This document shows, piece after piece, positions 5,254-5,280 of a stretch of 5,280 bases of DNA. The stretch comes from Actinomycetes bacterium (GTDB lineage: Bacteria; Bacillota_I; Bacilli_A; RF39; UBA660). A program made the translations under genes and the position numbers. Numbering within the stretch: the stretch's first letter is position 1; each line of letters opens with the position of its first letter. The notes under the pieces are model-generated. The model did not search any database and was not told the DNA's origin. It worked only from the letters and a program-made list of their open reading frames with translations. The stretch is taken from the NCBI GenBank assembly GCA_021152765.1, contig JAGKUT010000068.1, positions 1 through 5,280 of the forward strand, written 5' to 3'.

Positions 5254-5280
5254 AGTTTTGCTTATTATCTACTTATTTAT

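Overview
The window is a low-GC, gene-dense piece of chromosome. All four clear genes lie on the minus strand, so they are transcribed from right to left as printed. The AT-rich base composition, AGGAG-type ribosome binding sites, TAA for every stop and TGG for tryptophan (no sign of UGA recoding), together with a cofactor-independent phosphoglycerate mutase and a pilin-like surface protein, fit a low-GC Gram-positive lineage (Bacillota or Mycoplasmatota relatives, perhaps an uncultured gut member). The genus cannot be named from the sequence alone.

In transcription order: (1) A terminator hairpin at the right edge ends an unseen upstream minus-strand unit. (2) A 426-residue prepilin-like protein follows, with a GFTLIE class III signal and a large cysteine-containing ectodomain, and it ends at its own hairpin terminator. 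(3) A TATAAT-type promoter then drives gpmI, which encodes 2,3-bisphosphoglycerate-independent phosphoglycerate mutase. gpmI overlaps by 8 bases a gene for a 172-residue unrecognised multi-pass membrane protein, so the two are probably translationally coupled. (4) After a bidirectional hairpin terminator comes a separately transcribed gene for an AlbA_2 (Schlafen-type) plus HATPase_c_4 plus winged-helix protein. (5) The left edge carries the 3' end of an opposing plus-strand transcript: three possible hairpins, the last a strong intrinsic terminator, in DNA clearly richer in GC than the rest.

The most striking structure is a perfect 51-bp direct repeat (127-177 and 1772-1822) that flanks the AlbA_2 gene. 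One copy is the 3' end of the membrane-protein gene, covering its last 15 codons and stop; the other lies at the very end of the AlbA_2 gene. This looks like the scar of a one-gene cassette inserted at the 3' end of the membrane-protein gene. Recombination between the copies would remove 1645 bp and leave that gene intact. No integrase or transposase is visible. In addition, the terminator hairpin in front of the AlbA_2 gene is similar in sequence to the KSP linker inside the gene.

No gene-free stretch exceeds 300 bases. The gaps are 1-172, 1619-1773, 3806-3910 and 5192-5280, and each is described in the features.
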